Under the pieces are notes generated by a model. That model did not search any database and was not told the origin of the DNA. It saw nothing but the letters and a program-made list of their open reading frames with translations. Position numbers and translations under genes: made by a program. A stretch of DNA of 31,818 nucleotides from CBDUQN01 sp965369375 (GTDB lineage: Bacteria; Krumholzibacteriota; Krumholzibacteriia; Krumholzibacteriales; Krumholzibacteriaceae): contig CBDUQN010000030.1 of NCBI GenBank assembly GCA_965369375.1, forward strand, positions 1-31,818. Reading direction: 5' to 3'. This document shows positions 1 to 12,100 of the stretch, in pieces; positions within the stretch are counted from its first letter, which is position 1, and each line of letters begins with the position of its first letter.

Positions 1-3000
1 CCGGCGATCGGTGTCTATGGAACAACGACAAACAATCTGGTATGGGACGATATCACCGGTTGGGATTGGCCGTATGTTGTGATCAGCGGCTTTACCGTTG
101 CTTCCGGAGATACGCTGACGATACCTGATTCCACAGTCGTAAAAGTCACTTCCTCAGGTATCATTACCTTGAACGGAATACTTATTTCCGAGGGCACCGA
201 TCAATCCCCCGTGTACTTTACCTCGTACCGTGACGACAGCGTGGGCGGCAACAGCAATGGTGACGGACCGTCTACCGGCAGTCCGGGCGATTGGGGGTAT
301 ATCCGGATCAACAACGGTGCAAATATAATCGAAAACTGCATATTCCGCTATGGGGGCGGTAGTAGCTATTCCAGCGCGGTGCTTATCATAGAGTGCGATC
401 CGACGGTACAAAACTGCGAAATCCGGGATTGTATCGCAAGCGATGGATACGCAATATACTGTGAAAATGCCGCTCCTATTATTGAAAACTGCACAATCGA
501 GAGAACACCGACAACGAACAACATATATGCAATATACTGTAATTATCCTGCTGGGCAGCCGAGATTTTTCAACAACACTATCAGTGGATTCCGTCACGGA
601 ATCCATATCTACGTTTCCGGTGGAGGTGGATGTCAACCGGTAATAATCAACAATGAAATCAACTGCGAAAATACCGGATCGACACGTTACGGGATTCGTT
701 GTAGCGCTTACCAGCAGGGCGATATGCTCGCTCCCACAATAACCGGCAACAACATCACCGGCAAAGGAAGCGGCTACGGCATTTATATATCGAACGCCAC
801 CACGGGCACGAGCGTTCTGGACAATACGATATCGAGCTTTTCCGGATCTACTTACGGGGGCCTCCTACTTAGCGGTTCTCTGGCAGTTATAGAGGGTAAT
901 TCAATAACCCAGGGCCCGGGCTTTACCGGAAGCGGATATGGCATCCAGGTAATCGACGGAAGTACCGCAACTATTTCCGGGAACCTGGTCAACGGCTTTT
1001 CATCTGGTATACGCAGTATATCGGGGCTCAGCGGTCCGCCCTGCAACCTTACCATATCAGGCAATCACATCATCAATAACACCGATAACGGTCTCTATTT
1101 CGCTTCAGACGACACACTTGCTTACGATGGACCGTCCATCGTACTCGACCAGAACGATATCTGGGGGAACCAGAATTACAATTTGTATCTCGGTGATTAC
1201 TCAAACGCCGCTCTCACAACCATCTCCGCGGTCGACAACTGGTGGGGAACGATAAATGAGGATTTAATTGCGATCCTTATCCACGATTACGACGATGATA
1301 TCCATTCTCCGAGAACCGACTGGGTGCCTTACCTGACAGCCCCAATATCCGATGATGCACCGGAATTATGGATCGATCCCGCATCATTGCATGTCGAGCT
1401 GTTTCCCGATGAATCAGCATACCGGTACTTCATGATCGGCAATTCAGGAATACGAAACATCAATTACCATATTGAAGAGGGATTCGGAGGAACGATGTTA
1501 ACGAGTAGCCGCCCCACTACAAATCAAGGCGCACTTCAAGCGATGTATGCCGATGTTCCTTGGCTTGCCGCATTTCCCCTTGACGGCTCGGTCTATGGTG
1601 GCCAACAGCAGTTGATAAATGTCTATTTCTATGCGTACGGCCTAAGCGACAGCACATATCAGGCGTATTTCGTGATCGAAAACAACGATCCGCATCACGG
1701 TCTCTACATCGTGCCGGCCTCGATGGAGGTGTCGCATGTATTCGTCACCTCTCCGAACGGCGGCGAAGAACTCAAGGCAGAAGAAACTTGTGAAATTCTC
1801 TGGATGACCGATGATTCGGAAATCGTGGAATCCATCGATATTCTGTTCTCGAATAACAACGGTGCGAGTTACGAAACGATTGCGACGGGCGAGGCCGATG
1901 ATGGATTGTTCACATGGCAAGTGCCCGATGTCTGGTCAGAAGAATGCCTTATAAAGGTGAGAGCACACTACGCCGGAGCCGAATCATATGAGGATATCAG
2001 TAATGCGGCCTTTTCTATCATGGCAGCACGTATCCCGATTATAAAATCGATCTCTGATGTGCCGGAAGATCAGGGACGTTCAATAGCGATCACAATCGGT
2101 GCATCACCACTCGACTCGGAAGGCTCCCCCACACAGATTGTACAGTACGAAGTTTTTAGACGCATAGATCAACTTGTCAATCTCAACATTGCTTCTTCAC
2201 CAGGCAATAGATACATCGGAAAAACCAACATCTATTCGGATGCTTCTGGAACGGATCACGAGGTCGATCAGAGCATGCTTCTTCCCGGTTGGGAGTTCGT
2301 AGCCTCAATCCCTGCCAATTTGGAGGAAGATTATACTGTCATTGTTCCAACACTCGTCGATTCCACAAAATTTCATGGTGTCCTTTGGTCCGTGTTCTTC
2401 GTACGTGCAGCCACCGACATACCGACCGAATTTTACGATTCATACCCGGACTCCGGTTACTCAATCGATAATATCGCTCCCCTACCACCCGAAAACGTGG
2501 AACGCATCTACGAAGAAGGTACGGGCAACGTTCTATCGTGGTCGAGGTGCGCAGATGAAGATTTTCTGTATTTTACGGTGTATCGAGGCAAGGACGAGAC
2601 ATTTATCCCATTCCCGGGCAACCTCGTCTTTGAAACGACCGATACGTGCTGGGTCGATCCAATTAGCGAGGGATGGCGATATACCTACAAGATCACCGCA
2701 TACGACTATGCGGGAAACGAGAGTATACCTAGTTCATCGGGTACGATAACGGAAGCTGATACGCCCGGTATTCCTTCGCACTTCGCCCTCTATCAAAATA
2801 TTCCGAATCCTTTTAATCCAACGACGACTATCAGTTTTGATATTCCGAAGACCAGCAGAGTCCGCTTGGCTGTCTACAATGTAGCAGGTACCTGTATCTG
2901 TGTACTATTGGACGATATACTCCAGCCCGGATTCAAGGAATACACATGGAACGGCAAAGATGACCGGGGACGCAAAGTCGTTTCCGGTGTCTATTTTTAC

Positions 3001-3054
3001 CGTATTGAAACACGGGATTACAGGAAATCGAAAAAGATGATCCTACTGAGGTAG
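1..3054 (+). CDS. Secreted right-handed beta-helix protein with FN3 and T9SS/FlgD-like tail (5' truncated by window)
   Basis: The frame is open to base 1, so the true start lies outside the window; 1017 residues are visible. A GTG at 79 is internal and should not be taken as the start. Residues about 1-420 show repeated 'IENC-I' and 'ISGN-I' units with polar ladders, as in NosD/pectate-lyase-type right-handed beta-helices. An Ig-like stretch follows (about 450-560). A segment starting 'TSPNGGE' with 'ILW' and 'WQVPD' (about 580-675) resembles the Kre9/KNH-type Ig domain seen in many bacterial surface proteins. An FN3-like domain lies near 825-915. The last 90 residues ('YQNIPNPFNP', then 'SGVYFYRIETRDYRKSKKM') match the sorting-type C-terminal domain. 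The likely role is a cell-surface or secreted protein; binding or lyase activity cannot be told. It precedes the giant surface gene by 76 bp on the same strand. Confidence 0.85.
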   Translation, partial: PAIGVYGTTTNNLVWDDITGWDWPYVVISGFTVASGDTLTIPDSTVVKVTSSGIITLNGILISEGTDQSPVYFTSYRDDSVGGNSNGDGPSTGSPGDWGYIRINNGANIIENCIFRYGGGSSYSSAVLIIECDPTVQNCEIRDCIASDGYAIYCENAAPIIENCTIERTPTTNNIYAIYCNYPAGQPRFFNNTISGFRHGIHIYVSGGGGCQPVIINNEINCENTGSTRYGIRCSAYQQGDMLAPTITGNNITGKGSGYGIYISNATTGTSVLDNTISSFSGSTYGGLLLSGSLAVIEGNSITQGPGFTGSGYGIQVIDGSTATISGNLVNGFSSGIRSISGLSGPPCNLTISGNHIINNTDNGLYFASDDTLAYDGPSIVLDQNDIWGNQNYNLYLGDYSNAALTTISAVDNWWGTINEDLIAILIHDYDDDIHSPRTDWVPYLTAPISDDAPELWIDPASLHVELFPDESAYRYFMIGNSGIRNINYHIEEGFGGTMLTSSRPTTNQGALQAMYADVPWLAAFPLDGSVYGGQQQLINVYFYAYGLSDSTYQAYFVIENNDPHHGLYIVPASMEVSHVFVTSPNGGEELKAEETCEILWMTDDSEIVESIDILFSNNNGASYETIATGEADDGLFTWQVPDVWSEECLIKVRAHYAGAESYEDISNAAFSIMAARIPIIKSISDVPEDQGRSIAITIGASPLDSEGSPTQIVQYEVFRRIDQLVNLNIASSPGNRYIGKTNIYSDASGTDHEVDQSMLLPGWEFVASIPANLEEDYTVIVPTLVDSTKFHGVLWSVFFVRAATDIPTEFYDSYPDSGYSIDNIAPLPPENVERIYEEGTGNVLSWSRCADEDFLYFTVYRGKDETFIPFPGNLVFETTDTCWVDPISEGWRYTYKITAYDYAGNESIPSSSGTITEADTPGIPSHFALYQNIPNPFNPTTTISFDIPKTSRVRLAVYNVAGTCICVLLDDILQPGFKEYTWNGKDDRGRKVVSGVYFYRIETRDYRKSKKMILLR

Positions 3055-3130
3055 TTCACAAAACTGGAGGATTGAGAAAGGAAATATCGATTTGAGAATT
3101 CATTATTGGAATACCATACAAAGGCGGACA

Positions 3131-6100
3131 ATGATGAAAAGTAAACGAAATGATTTCACGCGGAGGTTTTTCACTACTCTTCTCTGTAGCGTCGTATTCA
3201 CGACACTCATTTCGGCGACTCTCGCCGCGGCCGACTCCGTGAGCGGAATCAGCGGAGGAGACCAAAAGGGAAGAAAGAATCTTGCGCGAATACCCGGCGC
3301 AACGGCGCACACTTCGAGCATCCTGACAAAAGACGGGAAACCCCAGAGAGTACTACACCTGCAAGATGGTATCACCGATTCCGACAATGGGTGGATTCCG
3401 GCCGCTCTTCCCGCCTGGGCCGAAATCGATATGGGACGGTCGCGGACGATTGAAGAGGTTGTCGTACGGAGCGGCCCTGGTGCAGGGGCGATACGGTTTA
3501 CCGTTCTCGTCGCCACGCGATACGGCGCTGAATCGTCGAATCCGGTGTGGCGTGAAGTTGCATCATACGATGGAACAGATGAAGATGGTATGATAGCTAT
3601 CGAATTCGAACCCGTTGAAGCGCGGTGGGTGCGGATCGATGTGCCAGACCAACAGGATATAGCTCTGCAGATCGACGAGATAGAGGTGTATCAAGCGCTT
3701 CTTGCACAGAGACTCGATCAAATCCACCAGCCTACCCTCGGACTACAGGCCGGAACTGCGTATCCATTCGAGCCCGATTTCGGATCAGTCGTTCTCGGCC
3801 CGACCGACGACGGTTATTCAACCGAAATGTCACTCGGATTTGCGATCAACCTCTTCGGCCAGATGTATACAAGCTTCTGGATCAATAATAACGGAAGCAT
3901 AACATTTCACGGTCCGATGTCACATTATACGCCGTTTGCGTTTCCGAACGATTACGGCGCGGTTGTCATCGCTCCATTTTTCGCGGACGTCGACACCAGA
4001 GGTGTAGGGAGCGGTGTAGTATATCTCAACACATCGACACCGGGGCAAATCGTCATTACCTGGGACGAAGTCGGATATTACGACCGTAACACGGACCGTC
4101 TCAATTCATTCCAGATCGTGATCCAGGATGATGTTGCTTTCGCGTATACCGACGGAGACCATATCGGCTTTTTCTACGGTGACATCGAGTGGACAACAGG
4201 TGATATAAGCGGCGGGGTCCACGCGGTCGCAGGGTTCGATGCCGGTGATGGATCGAATGCTCTTGTCCAGTACGGTTCGTATGACGAAGCAGGAGTTCTA
4301 TCATGGGAACATACTTCGGCCTGGTATAATCTTCAGGGAGGAGTTCCACACGACAACGTCGGCCCGCTCGTATCGTTCACATCTGGTCCGATGGAAGGAG
4401 AAATAACCGAAAACTCGACAGTGGAGTTGTGCGCTTCCGCCTGGGACAACTTTACGCCTCCCGTTGATTTACTCTATAGTTACGAGATCGACGGTGAGGG
4501 TTTTGGTGTCTGGACAAGTGATACCTGCAACACATTTTCTTCGATTACTGATGGCGGTCACGTTGTCGTGGTCAAGGCCCGTGATCTCGATTTCAACGAA
4601 TCGGATCATCCCGATTCGGTGTCTTTCATCGTCGATGCGCTGCCGCCGACGCTCGTAATTACGGAAGGCCCCACAGAAGGATCACATTTACCAGACTCGT
4701 CGGTCACCTTCTGCTGGTCTGCGTCCGATATCGTATCTCCGAGAGACAGCCTCGAATTTTCATTCGAGCTGGTCGGATACGGACAGAGCGCCTGGTCGAA
4801 AGATGATACGTGCGTTACATTGACATTCCCCGAGCTTCCTGAAGGAAATCATTCGTTCAAAGTCTGGGCCCGCGACGAACGGAATCACACATCGCAGGTG
4901 ACGCGCACATTTACGATCGACAGAACGCCGCCGAACTTCTCGATATTCTCTCCCGCAGACGGTATATGGCTCAATAGCACCAGCGTCTCAATCTTTGGAT
5001 GGGGTGCCGACAACTTTTCAACTAACAGCCTTTCTTGGTCACACAAATTGGACGATAGTCCATGGAGCTCATATTCTCAAGTTGGCATGATTTACAGTTA
5101 CTCCTTTACCGATTTATCCGACACCACTCACGTACTGAGCGTCAGGGTGCGCGATCTTGCCGGAAACGAAACCGATACGACATCGGTATTCGTCGTCGAT
5201 CTCACGCCTCCCGAAACCTACCTTACCGATGGCGCAGAGGAAGGGGATGTATTCGGGCCCGAGATTGGATCAGTTACCTTCACCTGGTCCGGATACGACG
5301 ATAACGCATCCCCCGAAATGCTCGAATACGCATACAAACTCGATAATGATTCCTGGAGCTCGTGGACATCCGACACATCGTATTCCCTCTCCCTCCACAT
5401 CGAAGACGGCGCACATACATTCATGGTCAAGACGAAGGATCCCGCCGAACACGAGGATCCAAAGCCGGTTGTGAGAACTTTTATCATCGACCGGCTGCAA
5501 CCTGCCGATTGGTTCGAACACGATACCATGAGCGATTTCATGAATCCGTACTACTTGTGGCATCCCAATTCGATATCATGGAACACTGCAGAGGACGGAT
5601 ATATTACAGGGCTGGGCGGAAGCTGGAATTCGGCGATCGTTTCCGAGAAAGAATACAATCGTGACAGGAACTCGGTATTCACCTTTCGATTCAGGCATCT
5701 CGACGGTCAGGACAACTATATGTTCGGCTTGACCGATACCGGTCCGCTGGAAACCGATTATCATTACAGCAATATTAAAATTGGTCTCTATGTTCATTCT
5801 TCCGGAAACGTGTATCCCATAATCAATGGATCGACACAAAACTCTATTACCGTTCTGCCCGATGGGATCTATGATGCGAAGATCTATCTCTATGTCGATG
5901 ATACGCATGTGACATTCGCCATCGACGATGTGTCGAACTTCGATGATCCGTTATCCGACTTCAATCCACCCTCAACCCTGCATACTGCATATACAAATGT
6001 ACCCCCTTCATTATATATTCAGGTCAATCCGTACAATGAAGCCGGCAGGATTTACGATGTATGGAGTTCCGCCTTCGATACGGATACGATACCTCCGGAG

Positions 6101-9100
6101 ACATGGATTACGGCGGGACCTGCGGAAGGCGAAACGATCGAGAGCCGCGAGGCGCTCTTCGGATGGTCTGGCAGCGATGATTATACACTGCTCGAGGATC
6201 TCGAATATACCTATCGGATCGATGCGGCGCCGTTCTCCGGATTTGCCCCCGATACGACGCATTTGTTTACGGGGCTTACCGACGGATATCATGTATTTGA
6301 GGTGAACGCCCGGGATCTCTGGGAAAACGTGGACCCGACACCCGCCGCTCGCATATTTGCCGTCGATCTCGAACCGCCGACACCGGTTATCCTCTTAGGA
6401 CCCGAGGAAAATGAGCACACGAATCTTATCGACATCGCTTTCACCTGGACGGGCATCGATTCGGTCACGGCACTCGAAGATCTCCTATTCACCTATCGTA
6501 TGGACGGCGGCGATACCTCTGTTTGGGATACAGTGAAGACTGTCGTTTTCGGAGCTCTCGAAGACGGACTGCATACCTTCGAACTTCTCGCAATGGACGA
6601 GCTCGGTCGCATCGATTCGGTGCAGCGCCAATTCATCGTCGACCGGACGGCACCTGACATCCAGGTCGTCGACGGCCCGTATGACGGCGGCTTCAGCAAG
6701 TCGACGGTGGAATTCTGCTGGGAGGGAATCGACGCCGTCTCCGACAGTCTCTGGTTCACCTACCGTTTGGACGCCAGTCTCTGGAACGATCTTACAAAGG
6801 AACTCTGCACGACATTTACAGAGCTTACCGTTGCACCGCATGTGTTCATGGTAAAGGGAATGGATCGCGCGGGGAATGTGAGCGATTCGGTAACAATCTC
6901 CTTTACCGTAGATACGAGCGAGCCCGAGACATGGATCACCGAAGGTCCCGATGAGGGAGAGATGATCGGTCCCGCCACCGATTCGCTGACATTCGGGTGG
7001 TCGGGAAGCGACGACAACTCACCTGTCGATAGCCTTCTCTATGCATACCGCTTCGAAGACGGCCTATACACCGCGTTCGAACGGGATACGCTCCTGAAGG
7101 TATTCAATGATTTCGATGAAGGCACTCATACTTTCTCGGTAAAAGCGCTCGATCTTGCCGGCAACGAGGATCCCACCCCCGCAGAGCGCTCCTTCATCAT
7201 CGACCGGTCGCCGCCCGAGATCACGTTCACGATAGGCCCCGCAGACGGAGGGCACGTGAACGTTACAACAGTCGAATTCTGTTGGATCGGATTGGATAAT
7301 TTCAGTCCCGCGGACAGCCTTGTCTATTCCTACAGTATGGACAGCGGAGAGCAGAGCTCTTGGTCAGGAGATACATGCGCGGTTTTTGAGAACTTGTCTA
7401 TCGGCGATCACCACTTGGAGCTTTGGGCACGGGACATTATAGGAAATACGAAGCATACAGAGATTCAATTTACCATAGATATCTGTTCTTATGAAGATTT
7501 CAGTAACGAGCTGGATGAATGGACGATTACAACCGTCGGGGGAGGAACTTTTGAGATAACAAGCGATATGCTTCATGTAAATGCATCGACCGATCTTGAT
7601 AATTATGCATACGGAGAAGTAGAGGCGCATGGTGTCGATTATGCACAAGACTACATCGTCGAATTCGATTACCGGCTGACCAGTTCGGACAATCATTGGA
7701 TAGTCATGTATCAGGATCCCCGATTCAAGATTGTTACCGACTGGGGTACGCAAGTACGGTTCGAATCTGGGGGAAGCATCCTCGGGAACTTGATAGTAGG
7801 ACAATGGCATCATATCCGCCTAGAGGTACATCCCTCAGTTCAGCAGTTCGAACTGCTCGTGGACGGGAACATCTGGGGTGTCGGTCCGATAGCGGCGAAT
7901 GCTGGAAATACCGTGCAAATCGGAATACCGAGGGGGCTCGGAAACTGGGGCGACGCGTATTGGGATAATGCCAGTATCTGCGGTCAGCCTTCCGATCCAA
8001 TACCGCCGAACACGTTCATCACCCGTGGACCCATAGATGGAATTCATACGCCTGCAACCACCGTAGAATTCGCATGGATCGGCAAAGATGATTCTACGGC
8101 CGTCGAATCGCTTCTCTACTCTTACAGACTGATGTTCGAAGGACAAATTCTCTACGATTGGTCAACATACGCACCCGATACCTCCGTCGTATTCGACGAT
8201 CTGATGGAGGGTTCGTATGTATTTGAAGTGAAATCGCGCGACGCCTTGCAATTGGAAGACGAATCCCCCGCTTCACACGAGTTTACAGTTGATGCTACGC
8301 CGCCGCAGGTGACACTGATTTCCGGCCCAGAAAACGGCGGCTGGTGGAACAGTACAATGGTGGAGCTCTGCTGGGCGGGCAGCGACAATCTATCCGACAG
8401 CCTATGGTACGCCTATAAAGTGGACATTGATGATTGGAGCGATTTCACGAAAGATGGATGCGTCATCCTCGAAGGATTGGCCCCCGGAGAACGGACCTTC
8501 ATGGTCCGCCCGCGTGACCGAGCGGGAAATATCGGGGATTCCACTGCCGTCACGTTCACCATCGATGTCGTTGATCCGGAAACATGGATCACGACGGGAC
8601 CCGGTGAGGGCGAAATGTTCGGCTATCTGACTGATTCGCTCTCGTTCGGATGGACTGGTAGTGACGATTACACCCCCGCAGAAAGCTTGCAGTATTCATA
8701 CAGGTTAAATGATGAAACATGGTCACAGCCGTGGGCTCCGGATACAACCACCAGGCTGTCCCTCGATATCCCCGACGGCCTGCACGAGTTCCAGGTAAAG
8801 ACCCGAGATCTCGCTTTAAACGAGGATCAAACGCCCGCCGTCAGCTCTTTCATCGTCGATCATACGCCGCCTGTGGTGACGTTCACCTCGGGACCCGAGG
8901 ACGGCGCGCATCTGAATACGGCAGAAGTGTCATACTGCTGGGCCGCTACCGATGTGTTCACTCCACCGAATGAAATCTTGTATGCATACTACGTCGACGA
9001 TAATCTCCAGCAGCCGTGGGGTGATGATTCCTGCGCCTCGATTACGGGACTCACCGAAGGCGTTCATACTTTCACAGCGCTCGCGGTCGATCTGGTCGTA

Positions 9101-12100
9101 AACGAGGGCTCCGCGTCACGAACGGTGATAATCGATCTCACCTCGCCGACGGTTGCTATAACTTCAGGGCCGCCTGAGGGAGGGTACAGCACGCCGACGG
9201 CCGAATTCTGCTGGACCGGAGACGATGCACTCTCCGACAGTCTCTGGTTCTCCTACCGCATGGACAATGGTGTCTGGAGCGATCCCACAAAGGAGCTCTG
9301 CACAACCTTCGAGGGACTCACAGTAGAAACTCACACTTTCATGGTCCGGGCCAGCGATCGGGCGGGAAATGTCAGTGACTCGGTAACCGTCACCTTCACC
9401 GTCGATGCCACCGGGCCGGATACATGGATCACGGCGGGACCGGAGGAGGGCGAGAAATTCGGGCTCTCTACTGATTCGCTCACCTTCGAATGGAAGGGGA
9501 GCGACGACAACACCGCCGAAGAGAATCTCGTGTATGCATACCGGCTCGACGAGGAAGCATGGACCGCCCCGTTTACTCCTGACACCTCGGTGACTATATC
9601 GCTCGAGATCGCGGATGGTACGCACACGTTTCACGTCAAGGCACGCGATCTCACCGGCTATGAGGATACGACATCGGCCGCGCGCTCTTTCATTGTAGAC
9701 AGAACTATTCCGGTTGTGGCATTCACCTCGGGACCAGACGACGGCGCTCACCTCGATTCGACGGGAGTAAGCTTCTGCTGGGAGACTTCCGACAATATGA
9801 CCCCGCCCGAGAGCCTCCTGTACGCATACCGCATCGACGGTGGCGCGCAGACTGAATGGTCGCCTGACACCTGTGCATCGATCGAAGGGCTTGCCGAGGG
9901 TGTGCACACATTCGAGGCGCTGGCGAAGGACGACGTGGACAATACCGGATCGGTATCTCAGGAATTTACGGTGGACCTGACCGGTCCCGTTGTCGTTATC
10001 GACGAGGGACCGGCCGACGGGAGTTGGTGGAACAGCGCGACTGCGATATTCGAATGGCACGGCACCGACAACCTGTCGCTTGCAGACAGCCTCACGTTTT
10101 CATACCGGCTCGATGAAGAGCCGTGGAGCGATTATTCAAAATCCAGCTCGGTCACACTCGAAGGTCTCTCGGTCGAGACACATACCTTCAAGGTCCGCGC
10201 GCGCGACCGTGCGGGCAATATCGGCGATTCGACCATGGTCACCTTCAACATCGATCTCGACGCGCTCGATACGTGGTTCACCATGTGCCCCGAAGGACAG
10301 GTGTTCGGATTATCACAAAGTTTTCTCGATTTTGAGTGGACCGGCAGCGACGACAACACCCCAACGGAGGATCTCAGATACTCATACCGCATCGACGCAT
10401 ATCCCTGGAGTCAGATCAGACCGGATACGGCAGCTTTGATCTCCCTCGATCTCCCCGACGGTATGCATACCTTCGAAGTGAAGGCAATCGATCTGGCGGG
10501 GAACGAGGATCAGACACCGGCCATATGTTCGTTAGAAACGGACCGCACGGTGCCCGACCTCGCATTCATCTCGGGACCCGGCGAGAACGAACATGTAAAT
10601 GAGAGCACGGTCGAGTTCTGCTGGGAGGCGACTGACAACCGGAGCACACCGGACACCCTTCGGTACCGCTTCCAAATCGATGACCTCCCCTCGAGTGTTT
10701 GGGATACCGTGACCTGCAGGTCCCTGCCGCTTCTTTCTGAAGGAGTCCATCTCTTCCATGTCTGGGCGAAGGACGAACTGGACAACGAGGAGCATATCGT
10801 GCGGACCTTCACCGTGGATGAAACACCGCCGAGTGTATGGTTCACCGCTGCACCCGATATATGGAGCACCTCAACGGCAACCTTCTGTTGGGTCGGGGAC
10901 GATAATCTTTCAAACGATATCTGGTACTCCTACCGTATCGACGAGGACCCCTGGAGCACCCTAACGACCGAGCTCTGCGTCATATACGACAGCCTCTCGG
11001 TGGCATCACACACATTCATGATCCGTGCGCGCGACCGGGCGGGGAATGTGAGCGATTCGGTTACCGTCACCTTCTCCGTCGACGGGACGGGACCCGATAC
11101 CTGGATAACCACGGGTCCCGATGAAGGAACGGTATTCGGCGCAGCGACGGAGTTTGCATACATCGGGTGGATCGGCAGCGACGATAATACCGCCGTCGGC
11201 GATCTCGTGTACGCGTATCGCGTCGATGACGATCCCTGGAGCGCCTTTACTCTCGAAACGTCGGATTCTATATCACTCAACCTCACCGACGGCATCCATA
11301 CATTCTATGTGAAGTCCCGCGACTTGGCGGGCAACGAGGATTCATCTGCGGCGTTGCGCTCATTCACGGTGGATCGCACCCCGCCCGATGTGACATTCAC
11401 CGCAGGACCACCCGACGGTATCCATCTCAATATAACCGACGTTGCATACTGCTGGGAGGCAATCGATCTCTTCAGCCCGCAGGGATCGTTGAAGTACGCA
11501 TACCGGATCGATGGCGGCTCCGAGAGTCCCTGGTCCGGCGACACCTGCGCAACGGTTACGGAATTAACGGAAGGCGTGCACCTGTTTGAAGCCCTGGCAA
11601 AAGATACGGTGGACAATATCGGGTCGGCATCGAGATCGATGACGATCGATCTCACACCGCCCACGGCAGAGATCACGCTGGGACCTCCCGACGGCGGCTG
11701 GAGCACTCCGGATGTGGAGTTCTGCTGGTCGGGCAGCGACGACCTCTCCGACAGCCTCTGGTTCTCACATCGCATTGATGACGGCCCGTGGGAACCGTTC
11801 TCGAAAAACCTCTGCACGACACATTACGGTCTGACGGTGGAATCACACACTTTTATGGTCTGGGCACGCGACCAGGCTGGAAACGTGGGCGATTCGATCA
11901 CCGTCACCTTCACCGTCGATACCGGACCACCCGATACCTGGATAACGAATGGGCCGCCGCCGGGAGGCACCGTGGACACGTCAGCCGTCACATTCTTATG
12001 GACCGGATACGACATCAATACGGCAACGGAAGATCTCGTCTATGCCTTCAAACTCGACGATTCCTACTATTCGAGCTATATCTCTGATACGTCGCATACC

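Noticed and set aside
3092..3130. TTG 3092 as the start of the giant gene
   Set aside because: It adds 13 residues ahead of a normal signal peptide; ATG 3131 directly precedes the signal and has its own AAGGCGG.
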